A DNA stretch of 64,000 nucleotides, from NCBI RefSeq assembly GCF_040802235.1, contig NC_133167.1:8672501-8736500 (forward strand), read 5' to 3'. Shown piece by piece: positions 12,701 through 23,960 of this stretch. How positions within the stretch are numbered: the stretch's first letter is position 1; each line of letters begins with the position of its first letter. Source of the stretch: Manis javanica. Taxonomy: Eukaryota > Chordata > Mammalia > Pholidota > Manidae. Below the pieces are notes generated by a model, which had not been told where the DNA came from, searched no databases, and saw only the letters and a list, made by a program, of their open reading frames with translations. A program made the translations under genes and the position numbers.

Positions 12701-14940
12701 ATGTGTGGGTGAAAAGGAACAATAAGGAGAAAGTAAATCAATTCACCGCCACAGAAAACAAAGTGACAGGCCCTTCTACCTGGACAGTCTGAAGCATTGC
12801 TAAGTTAACCATCAGAGGCATTAGGCTTTCTGGTTAATTGACTTAAAAACAAAATGAAAAATGTGGCATCATCTAAGTTTGAAAATGAATATCTTCTGAT
12901 TTTTCCTACCAAAAAAAAAAAAAGGGAAATATCCTCTCTTAGGGGTTTACTGAAATTGAGAAAAGGAAAATAATGTTTTGAGCTTAAGCAGAAAAAACAG
13001 TAGGCAAAGCCACATCTCAATTCCTTCCTTCAGGTCTGCCTAGAACAGGAAGCAGTTGGTCTCAGGCCCGTGGAGGTGGCTCCTACCCCATCCACTGCCT
13101 GCGGCCAAGCGGATTCAGGCAGCACCCCAGGCAGAGGAGAGGAAGCCATGACCTGTAATCCTCCTCCTGTTAACAACGACATTGAACTCGTGTTTGCAGG
13201 TTGTGAACAGATGCAGGCGGTGCCTGAAGAGACAATGAGCACCAGATAAATGAGCGGATACCACTTCCACTGCCTGTCGGGGTTGCTAAATATTTTAAAA
13301 GCCCATTTAAATATTCAGAGGTATTTCTTTTCTCTGTGTGGAGGTGACAGATGTGCTGTGACTCTCTTATGGCTTAAAAACAAATTACTCAGCTAAAGGT
13401 GTGGGTATCTTTGTAATTTCAGGTTGGTGTCATTAGCTGGTTGAGTGGGTCTCATTACTTTTTTGGGTGCTGTCAGTTTTGAATGTGTGTAAGCATTTCA
13501 TATTGTGTTTTGTTGTGGCTTATCTGCTCTTAAAATATTTCTGTGATGGATACCATGGCAGTTGTCTCAGCCACTAAGTTGGTCCAGTTTAATTGTTAAT
13601 TGAATGTGGAAGGTGGATGGAGTGGGCCTCTGTTTGGCGAATATGACTCGTACCGTGTAGAGTTAACAAAGTTCTTAGCGTCATCTGGTTCTCATGTTTC
13701 AGATGAAGAAAAGAGGTCAGAAAAGGTCCAGGAACTTGATCATGTAGAGGTAAGTGGCAGAGCTTTCAATAGAAGAAGCCAACACCATAAGCCTGGGCTC
13801 TTTCTACTGCACCTGGACGCTGCAAAGCTCAGGATAGCGGGGCATGCGGGCAACCCCCTGCTCCTCCTGGTCCATGGAAAATGGGCTTCCCAGTGCCCTC
13901 GGCCACTCTCCTGTTCTTCACCCATTGACCCTTCCTGGTTTTCGATACGTTCTTTAAAAGCTCTAATTATTAAAGATTCTTCCAATTTTCATAACTTTTG
14001 CTGGAAAGTCATTTTATTTTTTATTACATACTCCAATATCTATCATCTGTTTATTATAAAAAGGGTACCCAACTTTTTGAATCCAGTGAGAAAAACATTT
14101 AATAGGACTCTTTGCTCTTTTATTTGAATTATTGCTGGAAGAATGGATGGGTGATGGAAAATGAGTATTCCTCGGGAGTTTTTCTCTCTCCTCTCCCTCC
14201 CATTTTTTCCTGAGTTTCATAGCAGTGATTTCACAGAAATCTTTTCTTGAGCTACTATCAAAGGAAATAGCAAATAATGGTTTCTTATCTAAATGGTGCT
14301 TAATTAACACTGAGACTCAGTTCTAGGAAAAGGTGGAGGGTATTGTTAGGTAGAAAAGCTCATCTTTGCATCGATACAGAGTTGAAATCTGCCTCCTTCT
14401 CCTGGTGATTTTCATTCCAGTCCTGTCTTGAAATCACTCTATGTAATATTCAAATCCCCTTTCCATGAGGTAACCCTTGAAATATCTTGAGTAGACTTAT
14501 TTCTTCTGATTTCCCCACCCCAGTATTTTTCTTCTCAAAGCTACACTTCACACATTTCCTTAAATCCCCAGTGGCCCCCCAACCCTTTCACACCATGCCA
14601 GTGTTCCTCTCCCTCAGCCACCTGACATCTTCTATTTGTGTATGTGCCCTCTTCAGATGGCAGCACTTAGACTGAAAGAAGTCCTGTGGCATCAGGATGA
14701 CAGGCCCAGAATGAGATGTTCTTCTGTTACAGGCGTTTCACCTGTGTCCACGGAGCCTGACATGGCGTTCCCTTTCTTGTTACCACATCAAATTGTTAAT
14801 TAATATTGAACATGTGGTTAATGTCACCTCTCAGTCTATATCTTTCCAGCTTTCCCATCCATCCACGTCTCTTTCTAGGCCTGGTCCCTGGCCATAGTAA
14901 AAATTTGCATAAATTTGCCTAAATAAAACAGATACAAGTT
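12701..14940. other. Noncoding stretch, no gene recognised
   Basis: Mixed-composition DNA with small overlapping ORFs and no recognisable domains. 13,695-13,765 looks like a MIR remnant (TTTCAGATGAAGAAAAGAGG, then GTAAGTGGCAGAG). Nothing else can be named. Confidence 0.6.
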
Positions 14941-14949
14941 TTATTCTCT

Positions 14950-15365
14950 GTGGCAGACAGTATATTCTCATGGAGGCCAAGAGCTTGATCTCCAAGGTGG
15001 ATGTGTGGGCTCAAAGCCTTGCTAAGCCACTTAGTAGCTGTGTAAATTGGGCAAGTTACTTGATCTCTCACCTTTCTTCACCTGAAAGCTGGGAATGATA
15101 ATGCACATTTCACAATTAAATAAGATAATTCAAATAAGGTGATTTAGGTAGGAGCTAACAGTAGACAAATTATGCATTTCTAGAAAACATTTGATAAGGC
15201 CTCTCATGATATTGTTAATAGATAAAATGTTGAAATATAGTTTCTGTTAACTATCTCTGGAGATTAGTATATTTAAGCTGGTTATGAAGCCATCTAAATA
15301 TACTGAAAGGTGCTTAGGACAGTGTCTAGCTTAAGTAACTGCTCAGCAAATATTAGTTCGTATTG
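14950..15365 (-). repeat. Full-length-like MIR SINE, antisense
   Basis: Contains TAGCTGTGTAAATTGGGCAA, GTTACTTGATCTCTCACC and, after a diverged insertion, GGTGCTTAGGACAGTGTC and CAGCAAATATTAG. This is the reversed MIR order, with about 100 extra bases in the middle. Confidence 0.75.
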
Positions 15366-15649
15366 TTTTTAGTCGACATTAGACTGTGGCTTTTTTCTCC
15401 TAATTATTGCTGTATTTCTCCCCTTGTCTCCCTTTCCCCTCTTCTTTCCATCCCTGTACAAACTCTTCACCCTAACCCTACCTTCCTCATAACCCCTTAG
15501 AATGCTAATGTTAAAAGTCTGCTGTTTTCTTCTATAACTCCTCTTTCTCCAAATCTTTTCACACAGGTACTCCTGAGTTTGGAGGCCCAACATGACTTAA
15601 TGTTTTATATATTGAAATTACCTTGTTGGGTATAAATCTTAACAATGTA

Positions 15650-16050
15650 TTAAAAAATACACCATAAACAAGGGGGATTTATTCCAGATATGCAAAACTG
15701 GTTCAACATACAAAAATCAATTAATGTAATCCATCACATCAAAAAGCCAAAGAAAAAAACTCAAATGGTCACACCAATTAATGCAGAAAAAGCATTTGAT
15801 AAAATCCAATGCCCATTCATGATACAAACTCTCAGAAAACCCAAAATGGGGTGGAACTCCTCAACTTAATAAAGAACAGCTATAAAAAAATGCTCACCTA
15901 ACATACTCAATGGTGAGAGACTGGAGGTATTGCCCCTCAGATCCTCTCTCATCACTGCTAATCAACATAATACTGGAAGTCTTAGCTAGTGCAATAAGAC
16001 AAGAAAAAGAAGTAAAATGTACATAGATTGGAAAGGAAGAAATAAGGGCA
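15650..16050 (+). mobile_element. L1 ORF2 fragment (reverse-transcriptase region)
   Basis: Translation in pieces gives L1 reverse-transcriptase phrases: [15 protein letters not shown], then AEKAFDKIQ, then the SPLSSLLINIILEVLA-like segment. Stops and frameshifts interrupt it. No 3' end is attached, so it is an internal fragment. Confidence 0.8.
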
Positions 16051-16289
16051 CTCTTCATTGTGTTTTGTTCATTTAGTAGCCTCAGGGTGTTTTGCATTTT
16101 AAGTTTTGTTTGATATAGCTCTTATTTTGGAAGGTTTTGTCCAACCTCTCACATTCCATTCTTGATTATGAGAGCTTCTCCCCCACCCCCACCCCCCATT
16201 TAGAGAATGCACTTTTATTACTAGGGCTCTGTTGACTGAGTTAACCGGTCTTAGGGCACTAGGGTGAGAAAGTTGCAGGTTTTGAGATG

Positions 16290-16445
16290 AGTTGTCCCTG
16301 AGTTTTTATCCCAGCCTGCCTCTCATATCCTATTATGAAATTTTCTGAGCCTCAGCCTCCTCAGTCAGAAAACAAGAGTAATAACATCTGTCTTGTAGTT
16401 TTGTTGTGACGATTAAATGGGGTAAGATGATATAAGTCACCTTTA
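16290..16445 (-). repeat. MIR SINE, antisense
   Basis: GAGCCTCAGCCTCCTCAGTC, AGTAATAACATCTGTCTTGT and TTGTTGTGACGATTAAATGG are in reversed MIR order. 16,446-17,479 after it shows no recognisable gene; its overlapping ORFs have no domains. Confidence 0.75.
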
Positions 16446-17479
16446 TTAAAATCACATCCAAGACATATGATTACTGTAGTGATAGAACTTCAATGAAAAA
16501 TCCCTAAATGAGTGTCTGGGGGAAATATGAGGAAGTATTCAATGACAATGAGGTAATTAATATGAGTCTTAATGGGTGAATAAGAAAGAAGTGTTAAAGC
16601 TGGTCACTGCTACTACAGAGAACATTCTAGAGTCTTCCCAGGTAGCCAGTTGGTGGGATGGTCCTCAGCATAGCAGTGAGTCATGCAAATACTTGTTTAC
16701 CCTTGGTTCAGAGAGATTTTGGGTCATGTTCCCAGGGAGTGACTGTGGAGAATGGACTGTATGGACTGTTTGAGCCTGGGGCTCCTTACTTCGTGTGCAG
16801 AGCTAGAGACATGTCCAGCCACTTGCCTCTCCCTTCTTCCCATCCAGATTCTTCATTCCTGTCTGCAACCTGTGTTCCTTGGGATCTTTCCCACCTTTTG
16901 CTGTTGCCCCTGCAGGTCCTGAGTTTTCTCTGTCAAGGGTCTCCTGTCTCCTTGTCTCTGCTGATCCAGCCATTTGCTTGATGGTTTTGCAAAGGATAAG
17001 AAATCATCTCTTACAATGGCCAAAAATCAATGTGTCTGTGGATGGGAGTGGAGGAGAATGCAGGCAGGATATTGTCAAGTGTGATGCCCTTAGAATCCAA
17101 AGCATGGTGTCTGGACCTTGCCTCTGGAGAGGAAATGTACACTGTAAGTCTTTATCTTACATTACCTGTCTGTCCCATTACTTGTGCCTTTGCAACAGTG
17201 ATACTCTGTGGAAACATAACACTCCAAACTCTTGGCTCAGAAATAAGCTACCAATGCCTTGACACATTGCCTGTGAAGATGGTTGTCTCCTCTTATGGGC
17301 TCACTTTCTGAGAGATAACACACAGTCACTACTATTTCCATTCTAAACTTTACTATTTCCTTCTTTCTGCTTGCTTGGCATTTAGACTGATCTTCTTTTT
17401 CTAGTTTCCTAAAGTGGAATGTTAGGTTATTTATATGAGATTTTTCTTCTTTCTTTAATACAGGTATTAGTAAGTACAC

Positions 17480-19160
17480 ATTTCCCTCTAAGTGTTACTT
17501 TACCTCCACACCAAACTTTTGCTATGACGTGTTTTTGTTTCTATTAATCTCAAAGCATTTTCTAATTTCCCTTGTGATTTCATTTTTGGCCTATTTGCTA
17601 TTTAGTAGTGTGTTGCTTAATTACCACATATTGATGAATTTCCCTAATTTCCTTTTGTTATTGATTTCTAACTTAATTCCATTGTGATCAGAGAACATAT
17701 TTGTTTAATTTCAATAATTTCAAATGCATTGTGGCTTTTATGACTGGAATATGGTCTATCTTGAAGAATGGTCCATGCACACTTCAGAAGAATTGGTATT
17801 CTGCCGTTGTTACATGGAGTGTTCTGCAGACAGCTACTAGATGTAATTGGTTTGTCGTGCCACTGAACTCTACCTTGTTGATCTCCTCCTTCATTGTCTA
17901 TCCATTACTGAAGTGAGATATTTAAGTTTCCAGCTGTTCTTATTTAGTTCTCCCTGTAATTTTGTCAGTTTTGTTTCATGTATTTTGGGACTCTACATGT
18001 TTAAAACTTGCTGTTTTCCTGATAAATTTACCCTTTTATCATTATAAAATGTCTTTTGTCTTTAGTATAAATTTTTGTCTCAGTATTTATTTTGTCTGTT
18101 GTTAATATACCCTCTTGGTTGCTGTTTGCATGCTAAAACTTTTTCCATCCTTTTATGTCCAATGTATTTGTGTCCTTGAATCTAAGTTGTGTGTCTTATA
18201 GATAACGTATAGTTGGTGCATGCTTTTATAACTGCTAATTTATTCTGTCAATCACTGCCTTTTGATTGGAGACTTTAGCCCACTTACATTAATATAATTA
18301 CCAATAAGGTAGGATTTATGTCTGCCATTTTTCCAGTTTTTTTTTATATATCTTATTTTCCCCCTGTACTTCTCTATTACTGCCCTCTTTTGTGTTAAAT
18401 AAAAATTTTCTAGTATCCATTTGAATTCCATTATAGTAAACCATTAAATTGAGAAAAAACATTACAAATAAAAATACATTTGTACTTTTATATTTACCTA
18501 TAGAAGCCTATAGTTACCTTTAGCAGTGCCCTTTATTTCTTTGAAAAGATTTGAATTACTGTCTAGTATCCTTTCATTTCAGCCTAAGGACCCCCGTTAG
18601 TATTTCTTACTGGGCGATTTGCTAAGAATGAATTCTCTCACTTTTTGTTTATCAAGGAATATACTACTTTCTAATTTGGATTTTGCTGGATCATTTTGCT
18701 GGATATAGAATTCTTGGTTGACAACCTTTTTCTTTCAGCACTTTGAATGTCACTCATGGGTCTGGCCTGCATTATTTATAATATAGAGTCTGCTATTAAC
18801 CTTATTGAGGAATCCTTGTACATGATGAGTTGTTTTTCTCTTGCTGCTCTTAACATTCTTTTTTTCTTTGGTGTTGGAGAGTTTAACTTTGATGTGTCTA
18901 GGTATGACTCTCTGGTTTATATATCTAACTTTTGTTAAGCTATTTGGATATGCAGATGAAAGTTGAAATTTTTTTATTGAAAATTGGGTATGTTTAATAA
19001 TAGAATACAGCAATTCTGTAAATCGTATTTTCCCTCTCCCCGGGGTTTGTTTCTGTTATTGTTAGGTGTTGTCTGTTTTGTGGCTCTTGTAGACTAATTC
19101 TATATAATCTGTGTGTTTTGTTATGTGTGGCTACTGCAATCTCTGCTTTGTGAGTATAGT
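17480..19160 (-). mobile_element. Old L1 fragment, antisense
   Basis: Shows antisense L1M phrases: TTCCATTGTGATCAGAGAAC, GAATGGTCCATGCACACTTC, GAGACTTTAGCCCACTTACA and CTTTGATGTGTCTAGGTATG. It is an ancient, broken copy from the internal part of the element. The small ORFs across it are not genes. Confidence 0.75.
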
Positions 19161-20219
19161 GGACAGCTAATGATTGGTCATATATTGCTTTAAATTTATG
19201 AAACAGTAAGCCTCACAGTAAGTCCCTATGCTAGGGGAACTCTATGAGTAAGTGTATATGTTGGGACCTGCTGGCAGGCAGTTTACAACTCTGCTTGGGC
19301 TTTCATTTCTGGCTTGCGCAGAGCCTTAAAGTCAGCCAGAGGTGAGAGATGATGGCCTTTATAAGCCTTAAGGTTGGAATTTTAGATATAAACAAGGGAA
19401 TGTACTTGGCCTTCTAGATTTCTAGGAATATGTTGGAGCTTTACCAAGCGCCCTGTGGACATTTCATTTCCCAGCTTTTTCTTTTGAGTTTTGGTCATTC
19501 CCTAGTGGTCAGCTACAATGTTAAAAAAAGTGGTACTTAATTGTTTTTAGTTTGTTTCTAAACACCTTAGGGACAGGATTGTTTGTATAGAGTGAGTTCT
19601 GAGCAATCTCATAAAGATAATCTTGAAAATCGAGCTTTTCAGGACGCTACTGGGCAGGTTTAATAGCGGCAATGTGCCGGGGTAGGCTTTTGGGAGGCCC
19701 CAGCCTCATTTTCCCTCCCCCAGCGGCCGCTGGCCTGATGATGTTCACAGCGGCCACAGCTGTGGTGCTTTCAAGACAAATGTTAGTTTCCAAGACCGCT
19801 GTGAACTAGGGAGATGGGGATGGGACGAGCACGAGTCAAAATACCACAAAGGTCATTGCTTTTACTGAGATTCCCAAGATTTTCTTGAATGAGTGTTCCT
19901 CAAATGATTGCCTATTTTTGGTTGATTTCCAGAGTTCTGAAAAAGTTTTTTTGAGTGTTTTTACAATTTTTGCCAGTATTCTCATTATTATGAGGAGTAG
20001 AATTTTGGAGATCCTTACTCTGCCACACACACACAGATATATCTGTGTGTGAAAATGATGGAGAGAGATGAGATATGGTTGGATGTAAGGCTGGTTTAAC
20101 TTTAACTTGCAGACCAAGGTAGCCATGGCAGGTACAGTTTGTGGAAAGTTCCCCTCACGTCACTATAAAAGTAAGAACTTCCTTGCTTACGTCTGATATT
20201 CCACCCTTAGGAATGGTGG

Positions 20220-20223
<4 letters not shown>
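19161..20223. other. Noncoding stretch, nothing recognised
   Basis: No ORF with a domain. 19,640-19,800 is briefly GC-rich (CCCAGCGGCCGCTGGCC), with a NotI-type GCGGCCGC, but it is too short for a convincing CpG island. Confidence 0.5.

Positions 20224-20224
<1 letters not shown>

Positions 20225-20258
<34 letters not shown>
20225..20258 (+). repeat. (GT)n microsatellite
   Basis: An uninterrupted GT/TG run of about 34 bases. Confidence 0.95.
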
Positions 20259-20261
<3 letters not shown>

Positions 20262-20503
20262 CTACCCTATCTGACTTCTTTTTTAAAATGCAACAATGGG
20301 AGAGGCAGGTGGAGTCATCAAATTGCTTCTTTCCTTGGCTGGAAGGAAATGCTTTGAATGAGAACTTGTCCAGAGTGAGGTGATAGTTGGTGAGAAGTTA
20401 GGATTAGAGAGTAGAGGGCCAAGGAAGACGGGTGCACTAATGACAGAGATCTCCTATGTTACACATGTCCTTAGAAGTCCCTCCATGGGTGCATTGCAAG
20501 TGA

Positions 20504-20538
20504 TGTGTGTGTGTGGGTGTGTGCGTGTGTGTGTGTGC
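20504..20538 (+). repeat. Interrupted (GT)n microsatellite
   Basis: A GT-rich run of about 35 bases broken by GGGT and GCGT units. 20,539-21,029 after it holds nothing I can name. Confidence 0.85.
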
Positions 20539-21029
20539 ACGCACATTGGTATTTTTTCATGTTTAGGAAATCATGGGAGAGGTGAGGAGCAGTAGAAGAC
20601 CGTTCTGGACTGAAAGAAGGTTAGACTGTGGTCTTTTGTCTCAGTCATGTGTCTCTCTGGAGTGGGGTCCCTCTTTCTGCTTCAGTTTTAATGTGAGTGC
20701 AAACAGTGTCGATCAGCTAGTCTAAGGTACTTCTGACTAGAAATTCTATAGTTCTGTGAATTCAACGCATAACAAAACACATTTAAAGTAAAGTGGTTAG
20801 AATTGGAAACTTTTTGAACTTATCATTTTTCCCATTTATATACACAGTGAAATAAAAGAACAATTGGGTCCCACACTGAATTGTGACATCTTTTTCCTTT
20901 TAGTGGCTATGCTGGAGTAGGTAGACACCCACACATAAGCAGAGAGAGAGGGGGGAGGACTTCCGCTGGAAGCTTGTTTACGTCCTGCACCTTCTGTGCG
21001 CGCTGTTCCTGTGGGCCGGGGAGCGAGGG

Positions 21030-21505
21030 TATAGATACGAGACCGGCCAAACTGGCCGGTTCCAACATGGAGGAGAAGTTGACTCTGACTTCACCTCCAA
21101 ATACATTATACACTCATTAACATAGTAAAATTAATGTTCCTCCATCATTAACACCGCAAAAATCACACCTCCCAGTACCATGACAGTTCCAAGGAGAACC
21201 AAATATAGTCAAGAAACTGCCCTTTCCCCCAACATGAGGGTGCAGCAAGTCTGAACTCCAGGAAGACCCCATCTGTTCCCTTTGAAACCTTATCTCACTT
21301 AGTAAATATTCATCTCCCTCCATATAAGGCTCCCTATTGTTCCCTCGGCTAGACGCCCTCTGGGTCTGCCTGTGCCACAACTCTCCAACTGTAATTTTGT
21401 CATTTACTGAACTTTTACTCTCCAAATAAACTCTAAATGCTCAACACCTTTTTGTGTCCATTCTTAAATCCTTTCTCCCAATGAGACCAAGGACCCAGCT
21501 AACAG
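21030..21505 (+). mobile_element. Probable ERV1-type solo LTR, plus strand
   Basis: The left part contains ACCGGCCAAACTGGCCGGT, a perfect 7-bp inverted repeat. A TATA-like ATATAAGG lies at 21,322-21,329 and an AATAAA at 21,425-21,430, followed by a short U5 ending near CAGCTAACA. Order and spacing are those of a gammaretrovirus-like LTR. No internal viral genes are adjacent. The assignment to ERV1 is from general resemblance only. Confidence 0.6.
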
Positions 21506-21953
21506 CTGAACAAATGCCATGATTCAGGAACCCCCGACAAAGTGGCCTGTCTGGGTACAGAGCATGGTGTGGATCAAGAGGAAAGAAGCAGCCTCTTGCT
21601 CAGCCAAGTTCAGATTACACACAGATGTGATGGGGTCACTGTCCCCAACATTGCTAATGGAAGACAGATGGTTGTGTAGGGCACAAATAAAGCATGCTGA
21701 TAAATCCTCCTCCTTGAGAACTGATCTCAAGTTCCGCTGAGACCAGGAGTTGAGTTTTTAACATAACAGAATATTTGCACATACTATGAGCTGAAATTCA
21801 CACTGATGATCTCAAGATCTCATTCAGTTGCCCCTAATTTCCAAGGGGATTCATTTATTGGCTTACTTTTGATCACCACAGCTAGTTCTACTCGAGATAA
21901 AACAGTGATATACGTGAGTCTCCTGCAGCGCCCTAACCATTTTCCCTTAACAT
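21506..21953. other. Noncoding stretch between LTR and duplication
   Basis: I see no recognisable repeat or gene. Short ORFs run on both strands over the same bases with no domain features. Confidence 0.5.
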
Positions 21954-22490
21954 TCTAGACCTGCATTGATTGCATGCTTTCTGCTCTGCTTTTGTCTCCA
22001 AATTTACTCTCAAGTCTCCATTCACAGCCAGAGGCAAATGACCAGTAACTGCTTACAGTTAACAGTTTACAACTATTCCCAAGGATGTTTTCAAATGATG
22101 AGGGAAAAGGTTTCAAAAGGTAGCTGCTGTGATTCAAGAAAAGCAGGTAAGTGGCACGTCACTGGCTGATCACCACTATTCTATTATGATTGTCAAAGGT
22201 GCTGTGAGGGGGAAGATTGGGAGGTCACATCAAAGCTAGGGAGAGAAGAGCATGCTGATTGATTAGCGATGTCTGCCCTGGGTCAGCAGGCACCACCATG
22301 GCAAACAAGACCCATTGCCAAGCTTGGTGTACAGGGAAGATACCTGCTCCACAGTTCATCCAAATTGGGTTTGATTATGAGCCCTGACACTGACGGGTGC
22401 AGTGAGTTACTGAGAGAATTAAATGAAAATATGTTAATTAAACAAGAAGACGATGTTTAGTAGACTGTGGGATTAGAAAGCCGTTCTGCT
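21954..22490 (+). repeat. Tandem duplication, copy 1 (537 bp unit)
   Basis: Starts TCTAGACCTGCATTGATTGC and runs to the start of copy 2. Bases 21,954-22,226 reappear at a fixed offset of 537, and bases 22,373-22,492 reappear at an offset of 411. This copy keeps 146 internal bases (22,227-22,372) that copy 2 has lost. Confidence 0.95.
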
Positions 22491-22903
22491 TCTAGACCTG
22501 CATTGATTGCATGCTTTCTGCTCTGCTTTTGTCTCCAAATTTACTCTCAAGTCTCCATTCACAGCCAGAGGCAAATGACCAGTAACTGCTTACAGTTAAC
22601 AGTTTACAACTATTCCCAAGGATGTTTTCAAATGATGAGGGAAAAGGTTTCAAAAGGTAGCTGCTGTGATTCAAGAAAAGCAGGTAAGTGGCACGTCACT
22701 GGCTAATCACCACTATTCTATTATGATTGTCAAAGGTGCTGTGAGGGGGAAGATTGGGAGGTCTTCCCCCAATCTTGTGGTGTGATTATGAGCCCTGACA
22801 CTGACGGGTGCAGTGAGTTACTGAGAGAATTAAATGAAAATATGTTAATTAAACAAGAAGACGATGTTTAGTAGACTCTGGGATTAGAAAGCCGTTCTGC
22901 TTC
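22491..22903 (+). repeat. Tandem duplication, copy 2 (with internal deletion)
   Basis: Directly abuts copy 1. I count only two substitutions against copy 1 in about 390 aligned bases (CTGATCACC/CTAATCACC and GACTGTGGG/GACTCTGGG). The 146-base middle is replaced by a 20-base filler at 22,764-22,783. Part of that filler is the reverse complement of the adjoining sequence. Confidence 0.95.
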
Positions 22904-22924
22904 CCCAGACTGCGAAGCCCCTGA

Positions 22925-23015
22925 GAAGTTACAAACCTGTCTTACTCATCTTTGTATCCTGGTACAGTGCCTGGCCCATAATAGGCCCTCCACAAGTCAT
23001 GGTTGGATTAATGGT
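22925..23015 (-). repeat. MIR/L2-type end fragment
   Basis: CATCTTTGTATCCTGGTACA followed by GTGCCTGGCCCATAATAGG is the common terminal phrase of these old repeats. MIR versus L2 is not decidable by eye. Confidence 0.5.
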
Positions 23016-23159
23016 GCTGCTTATAAAAACAGGTTAGAAGAATTAATCTAGTGGTTGGATTTGAAGACTTTGCTCAACAAATGGGGAAGAATTAAGGAGG
23101 GGTGGGGGTGTCACTGGAGCTTTTCTAGATTCCTGGAGTGGCCCTTTATGGGTTTCCTC

Positions 23160-23960
23160 CTATTTTTTTAAACTTAAAAATTATTACTAAAGTTAACACA
23201 CACACACACAGACATACAAAATTCATAAGGGGGCACAGCTCTGGGAATTTGCATACACCCATATAATCACATAAATATGAGAACAACTAGAACCCCAGGA
23301 TAACCACATAAAAGAACAACTAGAACCCCAGGATTCTGGCATTCCCTCCTCCTCCACCCAAAGCAGCCCTTGTCCTGACTTCTAACATTATATATTAATT
23401 TTGTTCGACAGTTTGTGAGATTCAATTGTGTTGCTGCATGGAGTTGTAAGTTGTTCATTTTTATTGAAGTATCATATGCCAGTATATGAATCCACAATAA
23501 TTTGTTTATCTGTTCACCTGATGATGGACATTTGGGTTGTTTCCAGTTTTTGGCGATTACAAAGAAGGATTCGTATGTGTCTTTTTGGTGCTTTTGACCC
23601 ACATTTCTGGTGGATGTGAGTAAAACCTTGGCGTCAAGTTGCCAAGTCCTAAGTTACGTTTATAGTCAGTGTTGGTAGATACCACCTGAGTTGTCCAAAG
23701 TGATTGTGCCAGTTTACCTTCCTGCCAGTGGTGTAGCAAGTCTCCACTGCTCTGTATCCTTGTTAACACTTGTCATTGTGCAGTTGTTTTAAGTTTAGCC
23801 TTTCTAGTGGATGTGTAATATTATTTACTTTGCTTTTGATTAGCAATTCCATGGTGACTAATGCAGATGACCACCTTTTCACTTATTTATCAGCCACTGA
23901 ATCCTCCCCTTTATTGAATCTTCCTCTCCTTTTTCAAGACTGTGACCTACAGTTGGAATT
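23160..23960 (-). mobile_element. L1 3'-end fragment, antisense
   Basis: Shows the antisense L1 3' phrases TTCATTTTTATTGAAGTATC, GATGATGGACATTTGGGTTG and GTTTCCAGTTTTTGGCGATT. At 23,281-23,333 a 20-base phrase (GAACAACTAGAACCCCAGGA) is repeated 33 bases on, a small tandem duplication inside the element. It is inactive. Confidence 0.75.

Noticed and set aside
21966..22706. Identical ORFs repeated twice, suggesting a small gene family
   Set aside because: The repetition comes from the tandem duplication. The peptides have no domain and are overlapped by an equally duplicated minus-strand frame.
22467..22763. CRISPR-like or satellite array
   Set aside because: Only two copies of a long unit exist, with no spacer structure. 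It is a simple segmental tandem duplication.
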